Source: DATILL01 sp035476575
GTDB lineage: Bacteria > Actinomycetota > Actinomycetes > Mycobacteriales > JACQDL01
Assembly (NCBI GenBank): GCA_035476575.1
Contig: DATILL010000023.1
Coordinates: 1-31,426 of the forward strand
DNA: 31,426 nucleotides
Direction: 5' to 3'
The position numbers and the translations under genes were made by a program. Below, in pieces: positions 17,558 through 25,983 of the stretch. Numbering within the stretch: the first letter of the stretch is position 1; the number at the start of each line of letters is the position of its first letter. The notes below the pieces were generated by a model. That model did not search any database and had not been told where the DNA came from. It saw only the letters and a list, made by a program, of their open reading frames with translations.

Positions 17558-17935
17558 GTGCTTGTCCATCGTGAAGGCGCGAAGCTGGCCGCCGGAGCTG
17601 AGCCGTGGAAGTCTGTCTACGCGCAGCTAACGTCCAGCAGCTTCGCTTTCCTTTCCTACACGCCGCAACCGCGTGCGATTGTCGAATGTGGACCGTCTTC
17701 CAACCCAACCTGGGCTGCTCGGACGAGCGCAACGACGCCATCGCCGCGTACACGCACCCGCTGCGCTGGTATCTCATCGGCGACTCGCGTTACACGCAGA
17801 GGGCCGTGCAGATCATGGAGGTGTGGTCGGTGATCACCGACCACACCAACAGCAACGCCCGCCTGCAGCCGGGGGGCCGGCGCATCCTGGACCCGCGCCG
17901 CCGAGCTGATCCAGCTAGGTTCACGACAGCCTCCA
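17558..17935 (+). pseudogene. alginate lyase-family fragment
   Basis: Three frames together recreate one protein. The first reads AEPWKSVYAQLTSSSF and YTPQPRAIVECGPSSNP. The second, from about 17705, reads LGCSDERNDAIAAYTHPLRW, then SRYTQRAVQIMEVWSVITDH and NSNARLQ. The third, from about 17869, reads GAGASWTRAAELIQLGS. These match the N-terminal half of secreted alginate lyase-type proteins. No signal peptide or C-terminal half remains, so it is inactive. Confidence 0.7.
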
Positions 17936-18029
17936 CGGTTGGCTGTGTCCGACCTGCCGGAAGGGTAAACCGGACTACTGACAGAACCGCGTTGGCAGAC
18001 CGGGTGTCTGGAAGGGCGTGCGGGATTAC

Positions 18030-18190
18030 GGCGGGTGCCGGGAGTTGGTGGTGGTGCCGGGTTTGCCGGCTCATGCGGTTCGTTGTCGGGGTCGGTTGAT
18101 GGTGGGGGAGCTCGGGGAGTCCGTCTGCGGCTGTTCGTACGTCCCAGCCGTTGTGGTGGACGGCGTGGTGCCAGCTCCGCGATCGGCTCA
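18030..18190 (-). pseudogene. C-terminal scrap of DUF222/HNH endonuclease
   Basis: The minus strand reads WHHAVHHNGWDVRTAADGLPE and, after a frame change, APPPSTDPDNEPHEP. This resembles the region just after the HNH motif in DUF222 (13E12-repeat) endonucleases, where a HH-(H/N)-GW-x-VR stretch and a DGLPEF-PP-x-DP tail are common. The N-terminal part is absent here. A match to the 5' region of such an element lies at 21653-21745 in the same orientation. Confidence 0.5.
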
Positions 18191-18268
18191 TCCCGAACCG
18201 CCAGCACCCCCCAGCTCAGCCACCCACGCGAGCAACTCCCCAACCCGCGCCTTAAGCGACCCCGGACC

Positions 18269-18330
18269 CGACACCCCAAGATCATCCCAAGCCCAGGATA
18301 CACCCCACACCCAGGGTACACCCCAAGATT
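18269..18330. repeat. 18-bp imperfect direct repeats
   Basis: Units of the form CCCAGG-A/G-TACACCCCA repeat within this short stretch upstream of the first RTX gene. Otherwise 18190-18594 holds no gene, only a leader and AT-richer promoter-like sequence. Confidence 0.5.
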
Positions 18331-18370
18331 AGCTAAATAGCTGAGTAGTTACTGAGTTCTCTGTGAACTC

Positions 18371-18454
18371 TTGACAATCACGCTCTTCTTGGCTCATCTT
18401 AATTCAGGTGGTGCTCGATCGAGTGATAACACGAAGGTATATTACCTTCAGTGT
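18371..18454 (+). promoter_or_regulatory. RTX1 upstream promoter/palindrome
   Basis: A perfect TTGACA sits at 18371-18376. Further on, GAAGGTA-TAT-TACCTTC (18433-18449) is a perfect 7-3-7 palindrome, extended by ACAC and GTGT on its flanks. This AT-rich symmetrical site looks like an operator or promoter element. It lies outside the duplicated unit, so the second RTX gene lacks it. Confidence 0.4.
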
Positions 18455-18594
18455 TGATCGACTTGGTGTTCGTCTTCGCCTTGCAGATCACCGTCGGGGA
18501 TGACGTCAGGTAAGCCGGTCACGCGGTGACCGGCAGTGTCTGCTGCCGACCCTCGGCGAGCAGGCCAGGAGAATTTTTCCGTGAGGAGAATGCG

Positions 18595-19944
18595 ATGAGA
18601 TCTCTGCCGTCTCGACGATTACTGGGTGCGGCCACCGCGGTGGCAGCGGCCACGGCATTGGCCGTGGTCGGCGCGGCACCGGCCTGGGCGGCGGCCCCGG
18701 CCAACGACAACTTTGCCAACGCCCAAGCCGAGACCGGCTCCTTCACCGTCAACAACCTCAACACCGTCGACGCCACCACCGAAGCCGGCGAGCCGACGAT
18801 CCCGAGCTGCACTTTTTTACCTTCGGTCCATACGGTCTGGTACGGGTTGACGGTCAGCGCGGGCACCGAGGTCTCGGTGGACACAGCCGGCTCGAACTAC
18901 GACACGGTCCTGGTGGTCTACACCGGCGCTAGCCTCGGCTCTCTGTCCGCGGTTGCCTGCAGCGACGACGTCGGCTTCCCGACGGATGTGACGTCGGCGG
19001 TGCAGTTCACGGCGGGTTCGTCGACCACGTACTGGATCCAAGCCGGAGGCTTGGAATCCGCCTTCGGCTCATCCGGTGATCTGGATCTCCACGTGGTGAT
19101 ACCGGGGGCGGATGTGTCGGTCTCGGTGGCCGATTCGGCCGATCCGGTGTCGCTGGGTGGGGACAACCTCACCTACACCCTCAACGTGGCCAACGCCGGA
19201 CCCTCCGGAGCCACCGGGGTCACCGCGGACACCACCCTGTCCGGTGCCTCGGCGGGCATCGTCTCCGCCACCCCCAGCCAGGGCTCCTGCAGCATCAGCG
19301 CCCCGAACGTGAACTGCTCGCTCGGGTCCATCGCCGCGTCCGGCTCGGCCACGGTGACGATCACGGTCACCCCCGCGGCGACCGGCACCATCACCGCCAC
19401 CTCCACCGTGGACGCCACCGAGACTGACCCGACCCCCGGCAACAACACCGACGCGGAGAACACCACGGTGAACAACGGGCTGGGCTGCACGATCACCGGC
19501 ACCAACGGCAACGACACCCTGAACGGCACCAACGGCGCGGACGTGATCTGCGGCCTGGGTGGCAATGACACCATCGACGGCGGCAACGGCACCGACACCA
19601 TCTACGGCGGCGACGGCGCCGACGCCATCAGCGGCGGCAACGGCGGCGACACCATCTACGCCGGCGCCGGCAACGACACCACCGGCGGCGAAACCCTCCT
19701 CGGATCGCTGCTGTCGTTCGACAACGGCAACGACACCATCAACGGCGGACCCGGCAACGATAACCTCGACGGCCAAAACGGCAACGACACCCTCGTCGAC
19801 ACCAGCGGCACCGACACCGTGTCCGGCAACACCGGCACCGACAGCATCAACGTCCAAGACGGCGCCGGCGGCGACACCGCCAACGGCGGCCTCGGCTCGG
19901 ACACCTGCACCGCCGACGCCGGAGACACCACCACCAGCTGCTAA
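18595..19944 (+). CDS. secreted RTX-repeat/DUF11 protein 1
   Basis: A 449-residue exported protein. The signal peptide (RSLPSRRLLGAATAVAAATA core) ends near AWAAAPAND. A PPC-like beta domain follows (residues about 35-165: NDNFANAQAE, YDTVLVVYTG, TTYWIQAGG). Next is a DUF11-type domain (about 170-290: DNLTYTLNVANAGPSGATGV). The C-terminus is a run of calcium-binding RTX nonapeptides such as GGNDTIDGGNGTDTIYGG, ending in CTADAGDTTTSC. RTX repeats bind Ca2+ and fold outside the cell. Sec export replaces the Gram-negative type I signal. ATG 18595 follows GTGAGGAG. It is one of two tandem copies. Confidence 0.88.
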   Translation: MRSLPSRRLLGAATAVAAATALAVVGAAPAWAAAPANDNFANAQAETGSFTVNNLNTVDATTEAGEPTIPSCTFLPSVHTVWYGLTVSAGTEVSVDTAGSNYDTVLVVYTGASLGSLSAVACSDDVGFPTDVTSAVQFTAGSSTTYWIQAGGLESAFGSSGDLDLHVVIPGADVSVSVADSADPVSLGGDNLTYTLNVANAGPSGATGVTADTTLSGASAGIVSATPSQGSCSISAPNVNCSLGSIAASGSATVTITVTPAATGTITATSTVDATETDPTPGNNTDAENTTVNNGLGCTITGTNGNDTLNGTNGADVICGLGGNDTIDGGNGTDTIYGGDGADAISGGNGGDTIYAGAGNDTTGGETLLGSLLSFDNGNDTINGGPGNDNLDGQNGNDTLVDTSGTDTVSGNTGTDSINVQDGAGGDTANGGLGSDTCTADAGDTTTSC

Positions 19945-19966
19945 CCACAGCCAACCCCCCACCCCC

Positions 19967-19995
19967 GGTAGGGACGCCACCACGGCGTCCCTACC
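19967..19995 (+). terminator. hairpin after RTX gene 1
   Basis: A perfect 12-bp stem GGTAGGGACGCC / GGCGTCCCTACC with a 5-nt loop begins 22 bp after the stop. It lacks a U-run, so it is likely a terminator or 3' stabiliser. An identical hairpin follows RTX gene 2. Confidence 0.65.
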
Positions 19996-20013
19996 ACCAA
20001 CCCCAACCACTGG

Positions 20014-20068
20014 GCCGGAGACACCACCAACAGCTGCTAACCACAGCCAACCCAGCACCCCCGGTAGG
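20014..20068 (+). pseudogene. leftover 3' tail of another RTX copy
   Basis: This stretch repeats the last codons of an RTX gene (the GDTTNSC tail and TAA) and the start of its downstream sequence, up to the truncated GGTAGGA. It directly precedes the second duplicated leader. The tail matches RTX gene 2 (TTNSC) rather than gene 1 (TTTSC), which points to an extra copy lost by recombination. Confidence 0.65.
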
Positions 20069-20176
20069 ACCGTCGGGGATGACGTCAGGTAAGCCGGTCA
20101 CGCGGTGATTCGGCAGTGTCTGCTGCCGACCCTCGGCCGGGCAGGCCAGGAGAATTTTTTCCGTGAGGAGAATGCG

Positions 20177-21568
20177 ATGAGATCTCTGCTGTCTCGACGA
20201 TTACTGGGTGCGGCCACCGCGGTGGCGGCGGCCACGGGGTTGGCCGTGGTCGGCGCGGCACCGGCCTGGGCGGCGGCCCCGGCCAACGACAACTTCGCCA
20301 ACGCCCAAGCCGAGACCGGCTCCTTCACCGTCAACAACCTCAACACCGTCGACGCCACCACCGAAGCCGGCGAGCCGACGATCCCGAGCTGCACTTTTGC
20401 TGTGGAAAATACGGTCTGGTACGGGTTGACGGTCAGCGCGGGCACCGAGGTCTCGGTGGACACCATCGGCTCGAACTTCGACACGGTCCTGGCCGTCTAC
20501 ACCGGCCCCAGCCTCGGATCCCTGACCGAGATCGCCTGCGACGACGAAAGCGGCGGGAGCGGCACGTCTGCGGTGGACTTCACGGCGAGCTCGTCGACCA
20601 CATACTGGATCCAAGCCGGCAGCTTTACCGGCAGCGGCGGCGGTGATCTGGATCTCCACGTGGTGATACCAGGTGCGGATGTGTCGGTCTCGACGGCGGA
20701 CTCGCCCGATCCGGTGTCGCTGGGTGGGGGCAACGTCACCTACACGCTCAGCGTGGCCAACGCCGGCCCGGTCGGGGCGACCGGGGTGACGACGGCGACC
20801 TTGCTGTCGGGAGCCTCGGCGGGCATCGTCTCCGCCACCCCCAGCCAGGGCTCGTGCAGCATCAGCGCCCCGCAGGTGAACTGCTCGCTCGGGTCCATCG
20901 CCGCGTCCGGCTCGGCCACGGTGACGATCACAGTGACGCCCACGGAGACCGGCACCATCACCGCCACCTCCGTCGTGGACGCCAACGAGACTGACCCGGT
21001 AGACGGCAACAACACCGACGCCGAGTCCACCACGGTGAACAACGCGCTGGGCTGCACCATCACCGGCACCAACGGCAACGACACCCTCAACGGCACCAAC
21101 GGCGCGGACGTCATCTGCGGCCTGGGCGGCGATGACACCATCAACGGCGGCAACGGCAACGACACCATCTACGCCGGCGACGGCAACGACACCGTCGACG
21201 GCGGCAACGGCGACGACACCCTGCACGGCGGCAACGGCAACGACATCATGGGCGGCGGCAACGGCGCCGACTACCTCTACGGCGACGCCGGCAACGACAC
21301 CAACTACGGCGAAACCCTCATCGGATCACTGCTCTACCTCTTCGACAACGGCAACGACCACATCTACGGCGGACCCGGCAACGACGACCTCGACGGCCAG
21401 AACGGCAACGACACCCTCTACGACCACGACGGCACCGACACCATGAGCGGCTCACTAGGCAACGACACCATCGACGTCCAAGACAGCGTCAGCGGCGACA
21501 CCGCCAACGGCGGCCTCGGCAACGACACCTGCACCGTCGACGCCGGAGACACCACCAACAGCTGCTAA
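20177..21568 (+). CDS. secreted RTX-repeat/DUF11 protein 2
   Basis: A 463-residue paralogue of the preceding gene. The signal peptide and the first ~80 residues are almost identical; the PPC-like and DUF11 domains diverge slightly (GSFTGSGGGDLDLHV, TYTLSVANAGPVGATG). The RTX section is longer by at least one nonapeptide (for example GDDTINGGNGNDTIYAG, DGNDTVDGGNGDDTLHGG, GADYLYGDAGNDTNYGE) and also ends in a conserved TCTVDAGDTTNSC. ATG 20177 is preceded by GTGAGGAG. The duplicated unit includes about 108 bp of leader, so each copy carries its own ribosome site. It probably acts at the cell surface as a Ca2+-folded adhesin or matrix protein; no enzyme domain is seen. Confidence 0.88.
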   Translation: MRSLLSRRLLGAATAVAAATGLAVVGAAPAWAAAPANDNFANAQAETGSFTVNNLNTVDATTEAGEPTIPSCTFAVENTVWYGLTVSAGTEVSVDTIGSNFDTVLAVYTGPSLGSLTEIACDDESGGSGTSAVDFTASSSTTYWIQAGSFTGSGGGDLDLHVVIPGADVSVSTADSPDPVSLGGGNVTYTLSVANAGPVGATGVTTATLLSGASAGIVSATPSQGSCSISAPQVNCSLGSIAASGSATVTITVTPTETGTITATSVVDANETDPVDGNNTDAESTTVNNALGCTITGTNGNDTLNGTNGADVICGLGGDDTINGGNGNDTIYAGDGNDTVDGGNGDDTLHGGNGNDIMGGGNGADYLYGDAGNDTNYGETLIGSLLYLFDNGNDHIYGGPGNDDLDGQNGNDTLYDHDGTDTMSGSLGNDTIDVQDSVSGDTANGGLGNDTCTVDAGDTTNSC

Positions 21569-21582
21569 CCACCCCCACCCCC

Positions 21583-21611
21583 GGTAGGGACGCCACCACG
21601 GCGTCCCTACC
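21583..21611 (+). terminator. hairpin after RTX gene 2
   Basis: Identical 12-bp stem and 5-nt loop to the hairpin at 19967-19995, starting 14 bp after the stop. Confidence 0.65.
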
Positions 21612-21652
21612 ACCAACCCCAACCACTGGTGATGCCCCCCAGACCAGCCCGT

Positions 21653-21745
21653 CACCTGGCAGCCACCGACAAAACCGTGCTGCCAAGCCGAAGGGTAAGA
21701 GAAAAGGTGAGAAACTTCGGTGAGCACAGCGGCGAGCGCCCACAG
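21653..21745 (-). repeat. solo copy of DUF222-gene upstream sequence
   Basis: On the minus strand this matches 31168-31250 upstream of the edge DUF222 gene. Shared blocks are CTGTGGGCGCTCGCCG, a CACCGAAGTTTCTCACC-like core, and GGTTTTGTCGGTGGCT, in the same order and spacing. It lies between RTX gene 2 and the 3' end of prfB. Its orientation agrees with the HNH scrap at 18030-18190. Confidence 0.6.
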
Positions 21746-21831
21746 TGTTACCGGTGGCAAGCCAGTCACCGAAAGGCGACTGGCGCGGCAGCACAAAACC
21801 CACCCAAGCAAAAATCCAGACCCCCGGAAAC

Positions 21832-22938
<1,107 letters not shown>

Positions 22939-22946
22939 GGAATGCC

Positions 22947-22952
22947 AGAGTA
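22947..22952 (-). promoter_or_regulatory. -10 element of prfB, near-leaderless
   Basis: TACTCT on the minus strand ends eight bases before the prfB GTG, the same geometry as at ftsE. No clear -35 is present. Confidence 0.4.
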
Positions 22953-22984
22953 CCGCCCGGCCGGACCGGACCTCCTCCGTCCAC

Positions 22985-23016
22985 TTGTTGGGCTACTGGC
23001 TTGTTGGGGCTACTGG
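22985..23016. repeat. 16-bp tandem duplication at padR stop
   Basis: TTGTTGGGCTACTGGC is followed at once by TTGTTGGGGCTACTGG. The second unit encodes the last residues of the PadR protein, so the duplication sits on its stop codon. Confidence 0.7.
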
Positions 23017-23522
23017 GAGGAGAGGTTGTCCAGCAGCTTGAGAAACGCGCGCTCGTACGCGACGCCAAAGTCGGCGGTGGCGGCGGCGAACGTGTCGCCG
23101 TCCTTCTTCGACCGGCTGGCGATCGCCCGATGGGCGGCCAGCTTGGCCTCGTGCTCGGTTCGGGCGTCCTCCAGCAGCCGGCGAAGCTGGGTCTTGTTGT
23201 GCCGGATCCCGAAGCTGAGCCGGAGCAGCACCGGGCTGCGTGGATGGTCCGTGCCCGCCGGCTCCGAAAGCCAGCCGGCAAAGGCTCTTTTCCCGGCCGG
23301 GGTCACGGCATAGGGCTGGGAGGCCCGGGGCCCGACCCTGCCGGGCTTGACATAGCCGGCGTCGGCGAGGGTGGGGAGCTCGCGGTAGACCTGGCTACGG
23401 GTGAGGCTCCAGAACGCGCCGAACCGCTGCTGCGCCTCAGCGATCAGCTCGCCACCGGTCATCGGACGCTCGTGCAGCAGACCGAGCAGCGCAGCCGAGG
23501 TCGAATTGAGTGTGGTGCTCAC
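23010..23522 (-). CDS. PadR-family transcriptional regulator
   Basis: A 170-residue repressor of the PadR family. The winged helix covers about residues 1-80 (ALLGLLHERPMTGGELIAEAQ, FWSLTRSQVYRELPTLADAGYV). The C-terminal helices (LLRLSFGIRHNKTQLRRLLEDAR and beyond) form the dimerisation arm. It starts at GTG 23522. The family usually controls a nearby efflux or catabolic gene, but none lies next to it here; the upstream region is gene-poor and carries a large palindrome. Confidence 0.9.
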   Translation of the reverse strand: MSTTLNSTSAALLGLLHERPMTGGELIAEAQQRFGAFWSLTRSQVYRELPTLADAGYVKPGRVGPRASQPYAVTPAGKRAFAGWLSEPAGTDHPRSPVLLRLSFGIRHNKTQLRRLLEDARTEHEAKLAAHRAIASRSKKDGDTFAAATADFGVAYERAFLKLLDNLSSQ

Positions 23523-23578
23523 ATTAGAGACGTTCCCACGATCCTGCTCCGCGCCGCCAGGTTTCGGACGAACTCATC

Positions 23579-23610
23579 GTCCACACTGGATGGATATCTC
23601 CATTGTGGAC
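23579..23610. promoter_or_regulatory. palindromic operator upstream of padR
   Basis: GTCCACACTGGA, eight bases, then TCCATTGTGGAC form a 12-8-12 inverted repeat with one mismatch. It lies 57 bp upstream of the padR start and is the probable autoregulatory site. Confidence 0.6.
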
Positions 23611-24452
23611 ATTCGGGGCCAAGAGTGCCCGGGCCCCAGCGTGGCACCGGCGGGCCTGCGTGGCGTTGGCTGCCGAGTCCACTGTAGACAGTCCGGGTCG
23701 GCGGGTCCCGCCGGCAGAGTCCGACCGGCAGGGTTCCGGCCGGTGACAGGGCCCAGCTACATCGCCAGCCGGGGCCGGACGGGCTGCCCAGGGCCGGACG
23801 GGCGGTGCGCCGCGGCTCGGTAAGGACGGCCTGCCGCAGGGCCCGAACAGCTCCGGCGGCAGGCCGCGCACTATGGTCCTGTCCGACGGGACCGGCGTCA
23901 GACAGGCCAAGCCCATCCATAGCGGGGCGGGCTGGCCAGCGGCGAGCCCATCCCTGTCATCAACGGTGGCCGTGGAGGGCCCATGGCCCACCGGGATGCG
24001 CGCCGGTTCCAGCGCCCCCGGCACGTCCACTGCCAAGACCGTCGAGTCCAGTGCCAAAGCCGGCGAGCGCGCTGCGGACCAGTCGGTCCACGCCTGTCGG
24101 GAGGGCACAGCAGCGCCCGCCGGTGACCTTGACGAGCACGGCACCGATGCCCTGCCCGGTAGCGACGTACCCGGGGTGGTCCGTGATCGAGGTGACCGGC
24201 CCGGCACCCGTCCCCGCCGAGCCAGCGGCACAGCCGCCGCCATTCTCGAGCGTGGCAGAATCCACGAACCGTTCCCCTTGACTGGTACGTCGTAACTTGA
24301 CGCTAGGCTGCGGGCGGCTGGGTGAGATTCCCCGTTCGGGGGGAGATCAAGGGGGATATCGGGCGACCGATCGGTCGCATGCCGCTACTGCCGCCGGAGG
24401 AACGGCGGCACGACAGCGAAACACACGAGACGCCGGCAGCGCACCCGCGGCG
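23611..24452. other. gene-poor stretch
   Basis: No frame here has recognisable family motifs, a good start site and typical codon use together. The sequence is rich in short CCGGCAG and GTCCACTG-type repeats. A TTGACT/TTGACG pair near 24277-24302 and a TCCCC/GGGGGA hairpin near 24330 look like promoter and leader sequence, with a weak 58-codon frame from ATG 24379 that overlaps the opposite gene. Confidence 0.4.
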
Positions 24453-25589
24453 CTACCGGCCAGGGAACTTCGGGGGCATCGCGCCACGCCCCATCGACCA
24501 GGAGGAGCCACCGAGCCGGCCCTCCTCGACCTGCTCGGGCTGCCGCTCCCGGTAGCTGCCGGCCAGCACGGCGGCCAGGTCATCGCCGACGTTCATCGCG
24601 ATGCAGGGCGGCCGGAACGCGCAGGCCGCACAGACGCGCGGCGACGGGTTGGGGTAGACCGGCAGGCTCGGGTCGGCCATCTCGGCCGCCACCGCCGCCA
24701 TCCGCACCCCGAAGCTACGCAGCTCCGCCGCGCTGCGCCGGATCCGGGTACGCCGGAACGCCTCGCCGGGGGTCTGCACCACCTCTGGCCCACCCTCGGC
24801 CCGCACCTGGCCGGTCGGCCGCTCGTAGGTCCGGCGGTGCTGCGTGACCGGGCTGCGGGTCACCGGTTGCGAATGGAACTCGACCGGCACGGGCTCCCCC
24901 GGCACCGGTTGCGTGGCAGGCTCGACCAGGTCGGGCCGGAGCTCGTTGTAGATAGTCCCGGCGATGTACATGCCGGGGTAGTACAGCTCCCACGCCCAGC
25001 ACCAGGACAGGCAGCGCTCCTCCAGGATGAGCTCGTCCACATCGGCCCAGCCGTCCCAGGCGATGCGGTGGTCGAGCACCCAGTACACGTTGTCCTCGTC
25101 GATGAGCAGCAGGTCGATGCGCTCGAGAAAACGGATCGCCCAGCCGTCGGCGGTGGCCAGGTCGCGGTCCGCGTCGGTCGGGTCGGGGATGTGCACGTCG
25201 ACGTCGGTGGCCACCCGGATCGGCGCGAGCCGGTCCACGGTCGGCGCCCACTCGAAGTAGGCCTCCAGCGCCCCCCGGCCGTGGGCGACGGCGTCGCCGC
25301 ACTCCGCCGCGCGGTCCGGCGGCAGGGCACGGAGCTGGTCGCGCACGGACCGCTCGTAGGCATGCCGGACCCGGGGCAGGACGATGGCTGCCGGCCAGTC
25401 CCACATGCCAGGGAAGTAGTAGATCGCGAGGGCGTCGTGCAGCGCCCGGTCTACCACCGCGGTCGGCCGCCACCCGGCCGGCTGCCCGTCGGCGGGCTCC
25501 AGGTTCTGCCGGGCCCGGGCACCGAAGTCCCACGCCCGCCGGCATCGCAGGAAGCTGGCGCGGTCCGCTGGCTGGATGAGGTAGTCCAC
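24453..25589 (-). CDS. Fe-S cluster PD-(D/E)XK-like nuclease family protein
   Basis: A 378-residue protein resembling RecB/Cas4-type nucleases. One cysteine near the N-terminus (Cys16 in FLRCRRAWDFG) and three near the C-terminus (Cys320, 323, 329 in VCAACAFRPPC) form the four-Cys pattern of the Fe-S clasp. The core has IDLLLIDEDNVYWVLDHRIAW with Asp159 and Asp173, where the last position of the (D/E)XK motif is Arg rather than Lys. This change leaves catalysis uncertain. GTG 25589 lies 11 bp after the upstream small gene and is preceded by GAGGACG. The long open frame beyond 25589 is not used. Confidence 0.65.
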   Translation of the reverse strand: MDYLIQPADRASFLRCRRAWDFGARARQNLEPADGQPAGWRPTAVVDRALHDALAIYYFPGMWDWPAAIVLPRVRHAYERSVRDQLRALPPDRAAECGDAVAHGRGALEAYFEWAPTVDRLAPIRVATDVDVHIPDPTDADRDLATADGWAIRFLERIDLLLIDEDNVYWVLDHRIAWDGWADVDELILEERCLSWCWAWELYYPGMYIAGTIYNELRPDLVEPATQPVPGEPVPVEFHSQPVTRSPVTQHRRTYERPTGQVRAEGGPEVVQTPGEAFRRTRIRRSAAELRSFGVRMAAVAAEMADPSLPVYPNPSPRVCAACAFRPPCIAMNVGDDLAAVLAGSYRERQPEQVEEGRLGGSSWSMGRGAMPPKFPGR

Positions 25590-25600
25590 CGATGGCGTCC

Positions 25601-25897
25601 TCAGTGGCCGTGCGGCCAGGGGTCGTCCAGCGACCAGCGGCAGCGGTCGGCACCCCCGGTCATCGACTCCAGCTCCGCGAGCAGGTCGGTGAAGAACGCC
25701 GGCCAGCGGTCGGGGTCGTCCGGCCAGTCGCCGGTGTAGAAGATCCAGGCATCGGGGGACCGCGCCGCCAGGTCGACCATCGCCCCGTCGTCGACCCGGA
25801 GCCACGTGTAGTCCTGGCCACGACGCTCGACGTAGACCATCTCGCCGGGTGCCGGCGGGTGGTCCAACATGTCGCGGCTGAGCTCGTCGGTGTTCAC
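25601..25897 (-). CDS. small conserved protein, unknown
   Basis: A 98-residue acidic, Trp-rich protein beginning NTDELSRDMLDHPPAPGE and containing YVERRGQDYTWLRVDDG and WIFYTGDWPDDPDRW. GTG 25897 follows a strong AGGAGG. It precedes the nuclease-like gene by 11 bp, so the two are probably one transcript and may act together. No catalytic motif or membrane segment is seen. Confidence 0.75.
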   Translation of the reverse strand: MNTDELSRDMLDHPPAPGEMVYVERRGQDYTWLRVDDGAMVDLAARSPDAWIFYTGDWPDDPDRWPAFFTDLLAELESMTGGADRCRWSLDDPWPHGH

Positions 25898-25983
25898 CGC
25901 GCCTCCTGAGCGCCAGAGTAGGCGGCCCGGACGTCCAGAGTAGGCGGCGATGTCCTGTCCGGGAAGACGTCGTCCGGACGACG

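Noticed and set aside
18190..18330. Short minus-strand gene ending GELLAWVAELGGAGGSG
   Set aside because: A plausible 3' end of a gene, but its upstream part is made of 18-bp repeats with an in-frame stop and it matches no family I know.
18490..18594. Riboswitch in the RTX leader
   Set aside because: A hairpin is present, but I could not match it to the cores of known c-di-GMP, c-di-AMP or cobalamin riboswitches.
23524..24243. 239-residue minus-strand frame upstream of padR
   Set aside because: No domain, no ribosome site, Pro/Arg-rich shadow composition, and it includes the padR operator.
24322..24555. Small plus-strand protein
   Set aside because: It overlaps the nuclease gene antisense by about 100 bp, has no proper ribosome site and no similarity I can recognise.
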